Notes: generated by a model from the letters alone, not told the origin. Counted from the first letter of the stretch, positions 20,215-30,577 are shown. The stretch: DNA of 64,000 nt from Dendrolimus kikuchii (GCA_019925095.2 CM034388.1:930001-994000); one strand, 5' to 3'. Translations and numbers: made by a program.

Positions 20215-21165
20215 ACACCTCACAAAGTCACAAACACATAACTAACAACAAAACTTACACACATACTGAAACCAACGCGCACTACCACCGCATTGCATTA
20301 CACGCACACTCCACAAACAAACCAAGACACACAAAGAGCCTAAAAATTAATAACCCAGGCACAGAAAAGAAAAAAAGAACACACATGGCACTAGATAGGA
20401 CAATATATATAAGTATAGATATAAGATGCTGGTACCTACGCTCACGTATGGATGCGAGAGTTGGGTATGGAAGAGAGAGCATGAAAGTAGAGTAAACGCG
20501 GTCGAGATGCGAGCACTGCGCAAAATCTGCGGAGTGACGCTTGCGGACCGCGTTCGTAATACCGAAGTAAGAAAGAGAGTTGATCTGAAAGAGAGTGTCA
20601 GGGTGAAGGTAAGGAAAGGAATGCTCCGGTGGTTCGGGCATGTGGAAAGAATGACTAAACAGATATACAATGCAAAAGTGGATGGATGCAGAAGTCGTGG
20701 AAGGCCACGACACACCTTCCATGATCAAATTGATCGTGTACTAGCAGAAGGTGATGTCAGAAGCCTTAAGAACAGACGAGCGTGCATGACAAGAGTTATG
20801 AATGTCAAAGAGGCAAGTGAGGTGTGTAAGAATAAGCCTATATGGCACTCTGTTGTTCGTGCCTACCCCGCAAGGGAACTGGCGTGAAGTTATGTATGTA
20901 TGTATGTATAGATATAAGGCCCACACTGCACATGCACTTCCTCACAACACCAGCATGTAACAGATACACTCTACATTAGTATAAGTTTAGTATTAAAACT
21001 AGAATAAATTAATATAATAAGTTATTCGTAAGATACATACACCTCAACACAAAAATCAATCAATTAATGTCACACACAAGACCCAAAATAACTAATAAGC
21101 GTGTTAAATTAAAAAAAATAAGTTGTACAAAAGGGTACGGAACTCGAGTCTGTAGAGTTGTTCAT
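20215..21165 (+). repeat. Rep-E, longest copy, split by RTE-A
   Basis: The left part (20215-20425) has GCACTACCACCGCATTGC and AACCCAGGCACAGAAAAG. The right part resumes at GATATAAGGCCCACAC and runs to GGTACGGAACTCGAGTC. The reverse copy at 51490-51905 is uninterrupted and confirms continuity. Confidence 0.8.
20426..20906 (+). mobile_element. RTE-A LINE fragment in Rep-E
   Basis: About 150 residues of ORF2 C-terminus (LVPTLTYGCESWVWKREHES to YPARELA) then TATG units. It is flanked by TATAGATATAAG at 20414-20425 and 20907-20918. Confidence 0.9.
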
Positions 21166-21206
21166 AATATAAAAAAAGAATAATAATAATGTCTAGACAG
21201 ACAAAC

Positions 21207-21428
21207 ACAAGCCGTGGTAGCTTAGTGGTCAGGGCACTCGTGTCCCAAACTCAAAAGGCGCAGGTTCGCATCCGACCGGAAAGCATGCGCTATTTAGGCA
21301 ATTTTCTGACCTAATATGCATATTGTTACAATCACCACGTGCCAATGCTAAAAAAATACATCGTGATGAAACCTGTATCGAGATATCCGATGTGTCAAAC
21401 CCGCCGAGCCGCCTTAGACGAGCGTGTA
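21207..21428 (+). mobile_element. SINE-H, plus-strand arm of an inverted pair
   Basis: GTAGCTTAGTGGTC A-box-like head, B-box-like GGTTCGCATCC, and the body. It joins directly to the reverse copy. Confidence 0.8.
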
Positions 21429-21706
21429 AATGTCTCACTGTTGGGCTTGGGCCTCCTATTATAGGGCCACGGACAGTACCCGCCACGCTTGTCCAAAGCG
21501 GCTTGGCAGGTTTGACACATCGGTTATCTCGTTGTGCTGGTCGAATCAAGATGTTTTCCTTCAGCATTGTTAGCACGTGGTAATTGTACCAATATGCAGA
21601 TTAGGTCAGAAAACTGCCTAAGTGGTGCATGCGTTCTGGCCAGGATCGAACCCACGCCCTTTGAGACAGGGACATGTGCGTTAGCCATTAAGCTACCACG
21701 GCTTTG
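21429..21706 (-). mobile_element. SINE-H, minus-strand arm of an inverted pair
   Basis: Reads backwards from the tail (complement of CAGTGAGACATTTA) to the head (GAAGCTACCACGGC complement). B box complement GATCGAACCC. Confidence 0.8.
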
Positions 21707-21769
21707 TTTTTTTTTTAATAGCTTTAATGTACAGACATGTCATGCTCAGAATTTATTTGGTGTTTTTTT

Positions 21770-22065
21770 TAATTTTTTTATTGTATTAGTTCAGCAGACA
21801 GGCAGACGGCCCGCTTGATGGAAAGCGGTTACCATCGCCTATGGACACTTGCAACACCAAAGGTGCTACAAATGCGCTGCTGCTCTCTTAAGGGAGACTG
21901 AAACCAGCTCAAGGTTGTTCGGCGGCATACTCTAGACCAGGGGTGGTAGCCATCCAGACGGGTAAACACCTTACCACCTGGCTGTGGGTTGTTTTGTCAC
22001 CTCTTACGACAGCCCACCCCACCGCAGGAAATTGTATTCTTTCTTCGTTCCTGCACGGATAAAAA
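21770..22065 (-). mobile_element. SINE-B
   Basis: Nearly complete with a short internal deletion near 21905. The 5' end leads into a short tandem repeat of its own head. Confidence 0.85.
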
Positions 22066-22120
22066 TGTTCCAGCACGGATACAAATGTTCCTGCACGGAT
22101 ACAAATGTTCTTGCATTCCT
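22048..22120 (-). repeat. Tandem repeat of the SINE-B head
   Basis: Three to four ~20 bp units of the type ATGTTCCTGCACGGATACAA, the last one degraded. Confidence 0.75.
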
Positions 22121-22126
22121 GTTGGT

Positions 22127-22164
22127 AATTTTACTTCATTTTATTCCTAAAATGAAGTAAAATT
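22127..22164. other. Perfect hairpin, 16 bp arms
   Basis: AATTTTACTTCATTTT and its exact complement flank a 6 nt loop. Confidence 0.85.
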
Positions 22165-22256
22165 TCTAAGTTCGAATAACGTATAGATAATAATATCGAG
22201 CCTTTATCGCCCTTTTATCGTAAGCGACACTTGGACCTAGGTACATTTTTGGTTGC

Positions 22257-22358
22257 AAAAGGTAATTTATACTGTTATTTTGATTTAAGACTTCCAGTTT
22301 TAGTTTTACTAGACCCTACTGAATCAAAAGCTGAGTCTTAAATCAAAATAATAGTTCA
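22257..22358. other. Inverted repeat, 22 to 36 bp arms
   Basis: The inner arms GTTATTTTGATTTAAGACT (left) and its complement (right) differ at one position over 22 bp; a weaker match extends outward to about 36 bp. A small TIR element is possible. Confidence 0.6.
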
Positions 22359-22407
22359 AAGTAACTTTTCCGACAAAAAATGTATTTAGATCCAATTTTC
22401 GCTTTTT

Positions 22408-22697
22408 TTTTTAATTGCAGGAGATCAGCAGACAGGCAAACGGCCCACTTGATGGAAAGCGGTAAACATCGCCTATGGACATTTGCAACACCAAAGGTGC
22501 TACAAATGAGCTGCTGCTCTCTTAACGGAGACTGGAACCTGGTCACTAATGCCGGAACACAACTCAGGGTTGTTATGGCGACATACTGTAGAAAGGGCAA
22601 ATGCCCTGCCACCTGGCTATGGGTTGTTTTGTCGCCTCTTACGACAGGCCGCCCGGCCGCAGGAAATTGTATTCTTTCTTCGTTCCTGCACAGATAA
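22408..22697 (-). mobile_element. SINE-B with TCGCTT duplication
   Basis: Complete except for a small deletion near 22590. TCGCTT lies just outside both ends. Confidence 0.85.
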
Positions 22698-22957
22698 AAA
22701 ATCGCTTACGAAAAAATGGCGGTAAAGGCTCGAAATAATGCAATATAAGCTCGCTCTTGAACTAGTAGTTGAATTAATAATTAAATAAATTCAAAATAAC
22801 TTTAAACACTTTCATATGTATGTCGTAATATATGGCCAAAATACTACTTTCACTGCACCGATCGAACGACATATGTGCAACACTCGTAACCACTTTGTAA
22901 GCCTTGACAACATGACGAGTGCAGGCACTTGTTGCTTGAAATATTTTAACTGTTTTT

Positions 22958-23268
22958 ATCCGTGCAGGAACGGAGAAAGAATACAATTTCCTGCGGCCAG
23001 GCGGTCTGTCGTAAGAGGCGACAAAACAACCCACAGCCAGGTGGTAGGGCATTTGCCCGACTGGATGGCTACGACCCCTGGTCGAAAGTATGTCGGCATA
23101 ACAACCTTGAGTTGTGTTCCGGCATTAGTGACCAGGTTCCAGCCTCCCTTAAGAGAGCAGCGGCGCGTTTGCAGTACCTTTGGTGTTGCAAATGTCCATA
23201 GGCGATGGTAACTGCTTTCTATCAAGTGGGCCGTCTGCCTGTCTGATGAACTCCTGCAATAAAAAAAT
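22958..23268 (+). mobile_element. SINE-B, full length
   Basis: Starts TTATCCGTGCAGGAACGG, ends CTGCAATAAAAAAAT. Opposite orientation to the copy 260 bp to the left. Confidence 0.88.
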
Positions 23269-23590
23269 AAAAAAAATCAGGAAAAAAATGCTTTTCCCGA
23301 AAGACAGAATAAAGCTGAATTCACAAACAAAATTCACATTAAAGCGAGCGAAGCCGCGAGCAAAAGCTAGTAAAGAAGTGAAGTAAATCTTGCACAATAC
23401 AACCAACACGAATGTCCAAATGTGATATTTTTTCATTCAATGCCAAAATTTTGTTAAAATTGTTAATTAATACAAGTAGTATTTGAACGTAGTTATGCAA
23501 GATAGAACTAAAACATTAATTAATATAATTAAGATATTCATAGGAGTTTTTGGCTGGTAATGCTTTCAGCTGGTGATGTTCTTGACTGAT
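23269..23590. other. AT-rich; Helitron-like scrap
   Basis: Near 23340-23375 GCGAGCGAAGCCGCGAGC and AAAGCTAGT look like a Helitron end. Nothing else recognised. Confidence 0.35.
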
Positions 23591-23594
23591 GACG

Positions 23595-23917
23595 TTTTTA
23601 GTTGACCATGTTTTTGGCTGGTGATGTTTTTTGGTTGGAGAGATTTTCGTGTTCAGATCGGACAATCAGACACTCCGGCTTGCGGCACTGTTACATGGTG
23701 GAAATACGACCAGTCAGAACCAAGCGTTACGCTTCATCTTTTCTGGTGTGCACTGCCGAAGAGTGGAATAATTTGCCGGAGTCTGTTTTTCCTGACAAAT
23801 ACAATCTTGAAGTCTTCAAGTCACGAGTGAAGGTATCGTCTAGGCAAGCGTGCTCCATCCTAGACTGCGTCATCACTCAACATCACGTGAGACAGTGGTC
23901 AAACGCAAACCTATGCT
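23595..23917 (+). pseudogene. CR1/Jockey-type LINE C-terminus
   Basis: Frame with [35 protein letters not shown] and [15 protein letters not shown]. Same lineage as the minus-strand copy at 61427. Frameshift near the GQSDTPACGTV block. Confidence 0.8.
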
Positions 23918-24106
23918 ATAGAATACAATTTCTTGCGGCCAGGCGGCCTGACGTTGTATGGCAACGTTGTAATTTTTGAGCACAACAGACGCCAGCCTTC
24001 TGGTCGCGTCTAAAGCATGTCGCCATAACAACCCTGAGTTGTGTTCCAGCATTAGTGACCAGGTTCCAGTCTCCCTTAAAAGAGCAGCAGCGCATTTGTA
24101 ACACCT
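23918..24106 (+). mobile_element. SINE-B, rearranged
   Basis: Head piece (GAATACAATTTCTTGCGGCC) and middle piece (ATGTCGCCATAACAACC) with foreign bases between. Confidence 0.7.
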
Positions 24107-24172
24107 AGGAACCTGATCACAAATGCCGGAACACAACTCATGGTTGTTATGGCGACATACTTTAGACCACTT
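24107..24172 (-). mobile_element. SINE-B inverted fragment
   Basis: A 65 bp stretch (AATGCCGGAACACAACTC, TTATGGCGACATACTTTAGA) inverted relative to the piece just before it, giving a hairpin. Confidence 0.75.
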
Positions 24173-24535
24173 ACTTACACATACACTCTTACACATGTCT
24201 TTAAATACGAAGACGGGTCCAACGGCAAAGACCTTCATTTTTGCCAAATATATTATATTAATTTGTTCCGCCTTGCATAACTACATCCAATTAAAAAAAA
24301 AGGGGTATAATCTAAATGTAATTGAAACAATGGAGTTGAATCAATTAGCGCTTTTTAATAGGGCCTTTAGTAACACGTAAAAAGTAAATTACTAATCTCA
24401 CTTACTTACTGTAAAATATCTTGATACTAGCTTTTACCCTCAAATCTTAAACATATAATAAAACTTAAATGGATTTATGTATCTATCAAAAAGTGGATAT
24501 GTTATAATTTTGTATAACACTAATATTGACCGTAA
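24173..24535. other. No recognised feature
   Basis: AT-rich, no family match. Confidence 0.4.
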
Positions 24536-24688
24536 CTGTTTGCCATCTAGCGATTTAAATGAAATTTTGTGTGGTGGTAGCTTATAGCCCTGGTATATAG
24601 GATACTTTTGATCCCGAAAAATTAAAGAGTTCCCGTGGGATACTTAAAAAACCGCCCCATGAGGACGAAGTCGCGGGCGTCAGCTAGT
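24536..24688 (+). mobile_element. Hel-2 3' end (Helitron-like)
   Basis: GTGTGGTGGTAGCTTATAGC, AAAGAGTTCCCGTGGGATAC, then GAGGACGAAGTCGCGGGCG and CTAGT. Same family as 35300-35831. Confidence 0.6.
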
Positions 24689-24744
24689 TTTTATATAAGA
24701 ACATAATAAAGCTTCAAAACTATAACAATATACTAGACACTCGA

Positions 24745-25340
24745 GTCAATAGAGAAAAGAGCTAGGAACCTGATAGGCAATAACCGACTATTCGACGAGA
24801 GGCTTCTGAGCCTAATTCATCGACGTAAAGTTGCTAGTTTGTCGGTATTCTATAGGATACACTTTTTTTTTAAATAAATCGGCAGACAAACACACACACA
24901 CTGTATATCCCCAAATTAAGCAAGTTACGCTTGTGTTATGGGTAATATACAACGAACCACGCTGGGGCCGATCCCAGACACCCAGACCATAGTAAATAAT
25001 GGAGAAAATTCGTTTCCGAAATTTACAGGAATCGAACCCGGAGCCTCTGCGTTGCAGTGAGGTAAGCCGGCAAAGGTTTAGCCCGCTCAACCACAGAGGC
25101 CGTCTTCGGGGCGTGTGCCACGGAATTACATCAATTGGATCCTTCCTCACCATTTTACCACCGGACAAGCAGACATACGCACTGACGCCACCGATATATG
25201 ATGGAAATACCAACAAAGCAGACGACACGCTCTGCTTGCACTTTTAGCATACGTACCGCTGAAGGGTGTAACTCTTTACCGTTGTCTGATTATTACTTGA
25301 AGTATTGTAATTCACTTGCTAGGTTGAATTATTGGATTAT
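24745..25340 (+). pseudogene. CR1/Jockey-type LINE C-terminus split by SINE-D
   Basis: The left part gives KRARNLIGNNRLF and SLSVFYRIHF. After the SINE it resumes with FGACATELHQLDPSSPF and a degraded RTAEGCNSLP block. The insertion separates codons that are contiguous in the copy at 12540. Confidence 0.75.
24866..25104 (-). mobile_element. SINE-D in a LINE
   Basis: Complete copy with A and B boxes on the minus strand. It sits inside the LINE fragment after GGATACACTT. Confidence 0.85.
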
Positions 25341-25692
25341 TATGTGAAATGTTCAAAGGCACTTGCTTGGTTTTGAAACCTAGCAAGTGAATTCCAATAA
25401 AATGATAAATAAAACTACACAACATGTCATTAATTGTATTACTTCAAATCAGGTGGTTGGCTTCGACTCGCCTGTTATATTTTGCTTGGCAGTTGTGTAC
25501 ACTATATGGAGTTAGCTTCATCGTTATTGAAGAGAATTTAAGAATAAACAGTAAAGTTTTAGGACTAAAATATTACAGAATACAACCTCCTTTAACCAAA
25601 TATGTTATTTATAAATAAAAAACTTATCAAATATGAATGATACATACATATTATCACGCGTTTTTCCCATGAGGGTAGGCAGCGAAAATATT
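25341..25692. other. No recognised feature
   Basis: AT-rich. A 17 bp inverted string (TTCACTTGCTAGGTT and its complement, 25312 and 25376) is the only structure noted. Confidence 0.4.
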
Positions 25693-25960
25693 ATCCGTGC
25701 GGGAACGGAGAAAGAATACAATTTCCTGCGGCCGGGCGGCCTGTCGTAAGAGGCGACTTAACAACCCACAGCCAGGTGGTAGGGCACTTGCCCGACTGGA
25801 TGGCTACCAGCCCTGGTCTAAAGTATGTCGCCATAACAACCTTGAATTGTGTTCCGGCATTAGTGACCTGGTTCCAGTTTCTTTACAGCGCATTCTGTAG
25901 CACACCTTTCCGACAAATGGGCCGTCTCGTGTGCTTGACTCCTGCATTCAAAAAAAAGAA
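25693..25960 (+). mobile_element. SINE-B with internal deletion
   Basis: Intact head, deletion in the 3' half near 25885, degenerate tail. Confidence 0.8.
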
Positions 25961-26059
25961 GAAAAAAAAACAACTTTCGCTTCATCTACTTTTATTAACC
26001 TCTTCATACATGCACGTTTATTTGATATGCTTTTTATCTGACCTCGTTTTAACACTTCT

Positions 26060-26167
26060 GTTATTTGATCATGGTGTGTATGTACGTCGTGGTCTACCGA
26101 TGCCAACTCTACCATTCACAATACTGTCATACACTTGTTTTATGATTCTATTTTCATCCATCCTCTC
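26060..26167 (-). pseudogene. RTE-type LINE fragment
   Basis: The minus strand gives NVERMDENRIIKQVYDSIVN and GRPRRTYTP, the hinge region homologous to MHDERMTKQIYNAKVDG in RTE-A but a distinct lineage. Confidence 0.7.
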
Positions 26168-26535
26168 TACATTTTTTTTTTTATTTTTTTTCTGTTTTTT
26201 TTTTTTGATATTGCAGGGGGAATGTCTTTGGACACCATCCTCGGGTCCTTCGGGGGAAGGGCCAAAATGCAGGCATAAGGCCTGCATCGAGGGTGTGTGG
26301 GACTCTCAGCGACCGGTCCTCCACGCTGGCTTCTAAAACGAAGTTGTCGCGAGAAACGGCCGCCAAACTACCCACTAAACCTAAACCTGCGCCCCATTTA
26401 TAGCGCTTTTACGGGGCGTCATGGGATCTTGTACAGAGTAACTGCACCATGACGCCCCTACGCCCTGTAACTGGGCCACCCCGGGGAGCAGAGTGACCCA
26501 CTTCGTACAGCAGGGGGGGAAGTCCGCTGTCCCCA
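26168..26535 (-). mobile_element. GC-rich LINE 3' UTR-like retroposon
   Basis: T-run at the left (26170-26208), then a GC-rich block without clear coding. Probably the poly(A) end of a 5'-truncated LINE inserted in the RTE fragment. Confidence 0.5.
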
Positions 26536-26753
26536 GTGTCAGTAAACTGATGTTTCATCGTTCATCAGCTTGGTAATGCTTAGCGATAGGAAATTTTTGG
26601 GCAAATATGACTGTATTAAACAATTGACGCAAATTCAAAGCATAAATGTATATTTACTAAGAAAACCTAATGTCATGATGTTTTTTCTGTCACATACACG
26701 TGATAAATACGTATATTGCAAGTTTAAATATCAAACATAAATTCCTATTAACA

Positions 26754-26866
26754 TCATTATGCACAAAGGGCGGTCTTATCGCTAAAAAGCGATCTCTTCC
26801 AGACAACCCTAGGAATGAATTGAGATTATAATGATGTTGGTGGTATACATAATACATAGTACAATT
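26754..26866 (-). repeat. Rep-V fragment in copy 1 only
   Basis: GGGCGGTCTTATCGCTAAAA followed by GCGATCTCTTCC, a small hairpin; matches 9770-9905. Confidence 0.4.
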
Positions 26867-26921
26867 TCTTAAAATCTTACTCAAACAGATGGTGTGGTTG
26901 ATACATCTATAATTTTACTTA

Positions 26922-27195
26922 TTTATTGCAGGAGATCAGCAAACAGGCCTATAGACATTTGCAACACCAAAGGTGCTACAAATGCGCTGCTGCTCTCTTA
27001 AAGGAGACTGGAACCTGATCACTAATGCCGGAACACAACTCAAGGTTGTTATGGCGACATACTTTAGAGTATGGGTGGTAGCCATCCAGTCGGGCAAATG
27101 CCTAATCACCTGGCTGTGGCTTGTTAAGTCGCCTCTTACGACAGACCGCCCCAACGCAGGAAATTGTATTCTTTCTCCGTTCCTGCACGGATAGA
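26922..27195 (-). mobile_element. SINE-B in duplication copy 1
   Basis: Shares a private 3' deletion (CAGCAAACAGGCCTATAGAC) with the copy at 27782, so both come from one insertion. Confidence 0.85.
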
Positions 27196-27372
27196 GGCTT
27201 CGTTCCGAACACATTCCATCGGAACATGTTGGACATCTTCAGTCACATTGCATGTTATACAGCAGTTAACTTTCTTAACGAGATATCCAAACTTGTTTGA
27301 AGGAATGTGTTGTCTGTTAGCCACATCTCTAGTAATTCCTTTCCTTACCTTCACCCCGGAAACTGTAAACAA
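27196..27372 (-). pseudogene. LINE C-terminal zinc-knuckle remnant
   Basis: Minus strand CCITCNVTEDVQHVPMECV, a CCHC-type pattern found near the C-terminus of R1/Jockey-type LINE proteins. The rest is lost. Confidence 0.6.
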
Positions 27373-27454
27373 CTATATCTCAAGTATAACTTGAACTTTC
27401 AAATCATGGATATAAAACTATTTACAAATTTCATTAATTCCTGTCCCCAGGTCA

Positions 27455-28106
27455 GTAAACTGATGTTTCATCGTTCATCAGCTTGGTAATGCTTAGCGAT
27501 AGGAAATTTATGGGCAAATATGACTGTATTAAACAATTGACGCAAATTCAAAGCATAAATGTATATTTACTAAGAAAACCTAATGTCATGATGTTTTTCT
27601 GTCACATACACGTGATAAATACGTATATTGCAAGTTTAAATATCAAACATAAATTCCTATTAACATCTACACTAATGTTTGTCTTTAATTAACTTCGCCC
27701 GTACGGGGAAAAACGTATGGCTATTTGTTAAAATCTTACTCAAACAGATGGTGTGGTTGATACATCTATAATTTTACTTATTTATTGCAGGAGATCAGCA
27801 AACAGGCCTATAGACATTTGCAACACCAAAGGTGCTACAAATGCGCTGCTGCTCTCTTAAAGGAGACTGGAACCTGATCACTAATGCCGGAACACAACTC
27901 AAGGTTGTTATGGCGACATACTTTAGAGTATGGGTGGTAGCCATCCAGTCGGGCAAATGCCCTATCACCTGGCTGTGGCTTGTTAAGTCGCCTCTTACGA
28001 CAGACCGCCCCAACGCAGGAAATTGTATTCTTTCTCCGTTCCTGCACGGATAGAGGCTTCGTTCCGAGCACATTCCATCAGAACATGTTGGACATCTTCA
28101 GTCACA
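27455..28106. repeat. Direct segmental duplication, copy 2
   Basis: Second copy of 26538-27252, with a 60 bp Helitron-like string (TTCGCCCGTACGGGG region) in place of Rep-V. Confidence 0.88.
27782..28053 (-). mobile_element. SINE-B in duplication copy 2
   Basis: As the copy at 26922, with only scattered differences. Confidence 0.85.
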
Positions 28107-28186
28107 AAATATTTGATTTGCAATCAAAAAATATTGAAAATCAATTTATCTTATTAATTAATAATAAAAATAAATAAGAAGCAACC

Positions 28187-28260
28187 ACTGGGCCAAAACG
28201 TCGGAAAAACCAAAATCAAATAAAATTACCGCGCTTAAAACCGTTAAAACGTAGTTTTAT
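28187..28260 (+). mobile_element. PLE-J 3' terminus
   Basis: AACGTCGGAAAAACC through TTAAAACGTAGTTTTATT; only the last ~75 bp. The upstream hairpin is degraded (GGGCCAAAACGTC). Confidence 0.7.
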
Positions 28261-28434
28261 TATGTATACAAGTCGCGAAAACTTAAGAAAATATTAAAAG
28301 AAAGAGTTTATTTTACTCCTTATTTAAAATAATTATATTTTTAACTCTTAATTGAAACCAAAGTTTGAGGTATATCACTGTTAATGATAAAATTGAATAA
28401 ATATTCCAATTAAAATTATTATTTAGGGGAGAAA

Positions 28435-29020
28435 TATAATTCTGTAACACACATAAATAGAATAAGAAATATAAAGAAAAGCAGACGTGTTGCTGGGGAG
28501 TTTCTTGCCGCTTCTTCTCCTTAACAGCAATAACACGTTGCGAAGCGGCGTACTAATAGGAAGTAAAATTAAATCTGCGGAGTGACGCTCGCGGACCGCG
28601 TTCGTAATACCGAAGTAAGAAAGAGAGTTGGTCTGAAAGAGAGTGTCGGGGTGAAGGTAAGGGAAGGAATGCTCCGGTGGTTCGGGCATGATGAAAGAAT
28701 GACTAAACAGATATACAATGCAAAAGTGGATGGATGCAGAAGTACACCTTCCATGATCAAATCGATCGTGTACTAGCAGAAGGTGATGTCAGGAGTCTTA
28801 ATAACAGACGGGCGTGCATGACAAGAGTTATGAATGTGAAAGAAGCAAGTGAGGTGTGTAAGAATAAGCCTAAATGGCGCTCTGTTGTTCGTGCCTACCC
28901 CGCAAGGGAACTGGCGTGAAGCTATGTATGTATGTAAAATTAAATTTTAACTTACATGTATGACCTTCAAAGAGTGTTCTCTAGTGGAACTTATTTTGAA
29001 TGAAAACTTTTGAATTTGAA
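28435..29020 (+). mobile_element. LINE-Q 3' UTR split by RTE-A
   Basis: The left part carries the stem-loop module (28470-28560). The right part is the 3' terminus (GTTCTCTAGTGGAACTTATT to TTTGAATTTGAATGAATAAA). Uninterrupted versions at 32800-32960 and 52015-52240 show the join. Confidence 0.75.
28575..28933 (+). mobile_element. RTE-A LINE fragment in LINE-Q
   Basis: ORF2 C-terminus with a small deletion near 28742 that shifts the frame, then TATG units. It is flanked by GTAAAATTAAAT at 28563-28574 and 28934-28945. Confidence 0.9.
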
Positions 29021-29257
29021 TGAATAAAAAGCTTACGCTTTACGTCCTTAACATATAGAATATTAATTTTAGCCATCAGGTATTCGGGTCATTCACATAA
29101 TGCCTGTTGACATTTTTAAAAACATTTCAAAAAGAAATATCAATGAACTTATTGAGGTCGTTTCGATAAACTGTAGATAAGTATCGTTGAGAATATATAA
29201 CGAAGTTAAAATTTACAGTAAGCAACAAAAAACCTGTTCGTTGTGTTTGATTTATAT

Positions 29258-29561
29258 TTTTTAATGCATGAGTTCAGCAGACAGACGGCGCACCTGATGG
29301 AATGCGTTTATCATCACCTATGGATGTTGTAACACTAAAAGTGCTGCCAATGTGTTTCCGCTCTCTAAAGAGGACTGGAACCTGGCCACTAATGCTGGAA
29401 CACAGTCAAGGCTGTTATGGCGGCATACGCTAGATCAGGGGTGGTAGCCATCCAGTCGGGCAAATGCCCTACCACCTGGCTGTGGGTTGTTAAGTCGCCT
29501 CTTACGACAGGCCGCCCGGCCGCAGGAAATTGTATTGTTTCTCCGTTCCTGCACGGATAGA
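29258..29561 (-). mobile_element. SINE-B, diverged
   Basis: Full span but with many substitutions in the 3' third. Confidence 0.8.
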
Positions 29562-29589
29562 TAGCCGTATATAGCGTCATGTTATATAG

Positions 29590-29722
29590 CTTATGATACG
29601 CCCTGTTAACGTTGCTTTCCAAGAGTAAAAGAATTTTTTAAATCGGTTTAGTAGTTTCGGAGATTACCCCCTACAATGTCACAAACTCACAAACTTCACC
29701 TATTTATAATATTAGTATAGAT
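29590..29722 (-). mobile_element. Helitron-like 5' end
   Basis: Right edge is the complement of TCTATACTAATATTATAAA. The other end is not found. Confidence 0.45.
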
Positions 29723-30090
29723 TAAAACATTCTGTTTATTGCAATTGCTTTAGAAAAAAATGGTGGGCAAATACCATACCACCTGGTTTGTATTATTATT
29801 ATTATATGGCAATTTAATTTATTGCGTAAATATATACCATACATACATGGAAGGAGTGATGTGTTACGTCACGCACATGAAATAATTTATTGTGACATAA
29901 TTAGCAAGGTTAAAACTGAGTACTCTTTGTGCCAAAATCTGTCAATACAGAAAACCTTCGGAGATGCGTCTACGAACATATTTAGGGTTTTACTTATTTT
30001 CACGTAGCAGTTAAGATTTCTGTATATATAGTCTAAAATTTAATGTTAAATTTATTAAGCAACAAAAACACGTAGAGTTCAACACTCGTC
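29723..30090. other. No recognised feature
   Basis: AT-rich. Contains a 25 bp SINE-B scrap (GCAAATACCATACCACCTGG, near 29767). Confidence 0.4.
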
Positions 30091-30366
30091 TTATTGTGTA
30101 ATCCCCTCCAGCAGTTGAGCCTAGCTCCCGCATGGCGATTGGGCCATGTCTGCTCTCAAGAGCTCGATAACCCTGCGGCCTATGGCGGCTACACGGTGGA
30201 TACAATCAGGCCACAGCTGACGGAATGGGTCAACCGCACCAGCGGCACCCTGACGATATCTGTATCGCATTGTGGGCTGCTTGCCTTCCCGGACTGCCGC
30301 CAGTGCGGCGCACCCGACACGGCGTTACACACGCTAGTCGAGTGCGCCGCAGCGTTTCAAACTTGA
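30091..30366 (+). pseudogene. R1-like LINE C-terminal fragment
   Basis: About 85 residues ending in the knuckle CRQCGAPDTALHTLVECAA, closely similar to CRQCGAQDTAFHTLVECAA at 55811. The R1-like clade is inference; there is no 28S rDNA around it. Confidence 0.7.
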
Positions 30367-30479
30367 GACGCATGTAGGTCCGGTCGATCAAGGCATTACG
30401 AGTAAATTCGGAACGGGAATCTTCATAATCGAAACTTTGCGTGTTTTATGTTGTTATGATTTTCTGCCTTATGGTTTGC

Positions 30480-30568
30480 AAGTATTGTTTTTGGTTGTGT
30501 GTGTATTTGTAATAAACTTTATCATAATTCCAATGGAATTTTAATGTCGTTACTCGAAAATGTGTAAC
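30480..30568 (+). mobile_element. LTR-K 3' fragment
   Basis: AATAAACTTTATCATAATTCC to GTGTAACAC; diverged. Confidence 0.5.
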
Positions 30569-30577
30569 ACTATTATA

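Larger units (their letters stand above)
26538..27252. repeat. Direct segmental duplication, copy 1
   Basis: Matches 27455-28106 almost base for base, apart from a replaced middle (26753-26866 against 27668-27730). Contains SINE-B and the edge of a LINE. Confidence 0.88.

Noticed and set aside
20282..20728. Long minus-strand frame of ~148 residues
   Set aside because: It is the antisense of RTE-A plus Rep-E. The same antisense frame recurs at 39180, 49128 and 54269.
26219..26535. GC-rich block as a host CpG-type promoter or exon
   Set aside because: It starts at a T-run, is inserted within an RTE fragment and has the look of a LINE 3' UTR.
30091..30366. R1-like LINE as a hint of nearby rDNA
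   Set aside because: No 28S or 18S sequence is visible around any R1-like fragment.
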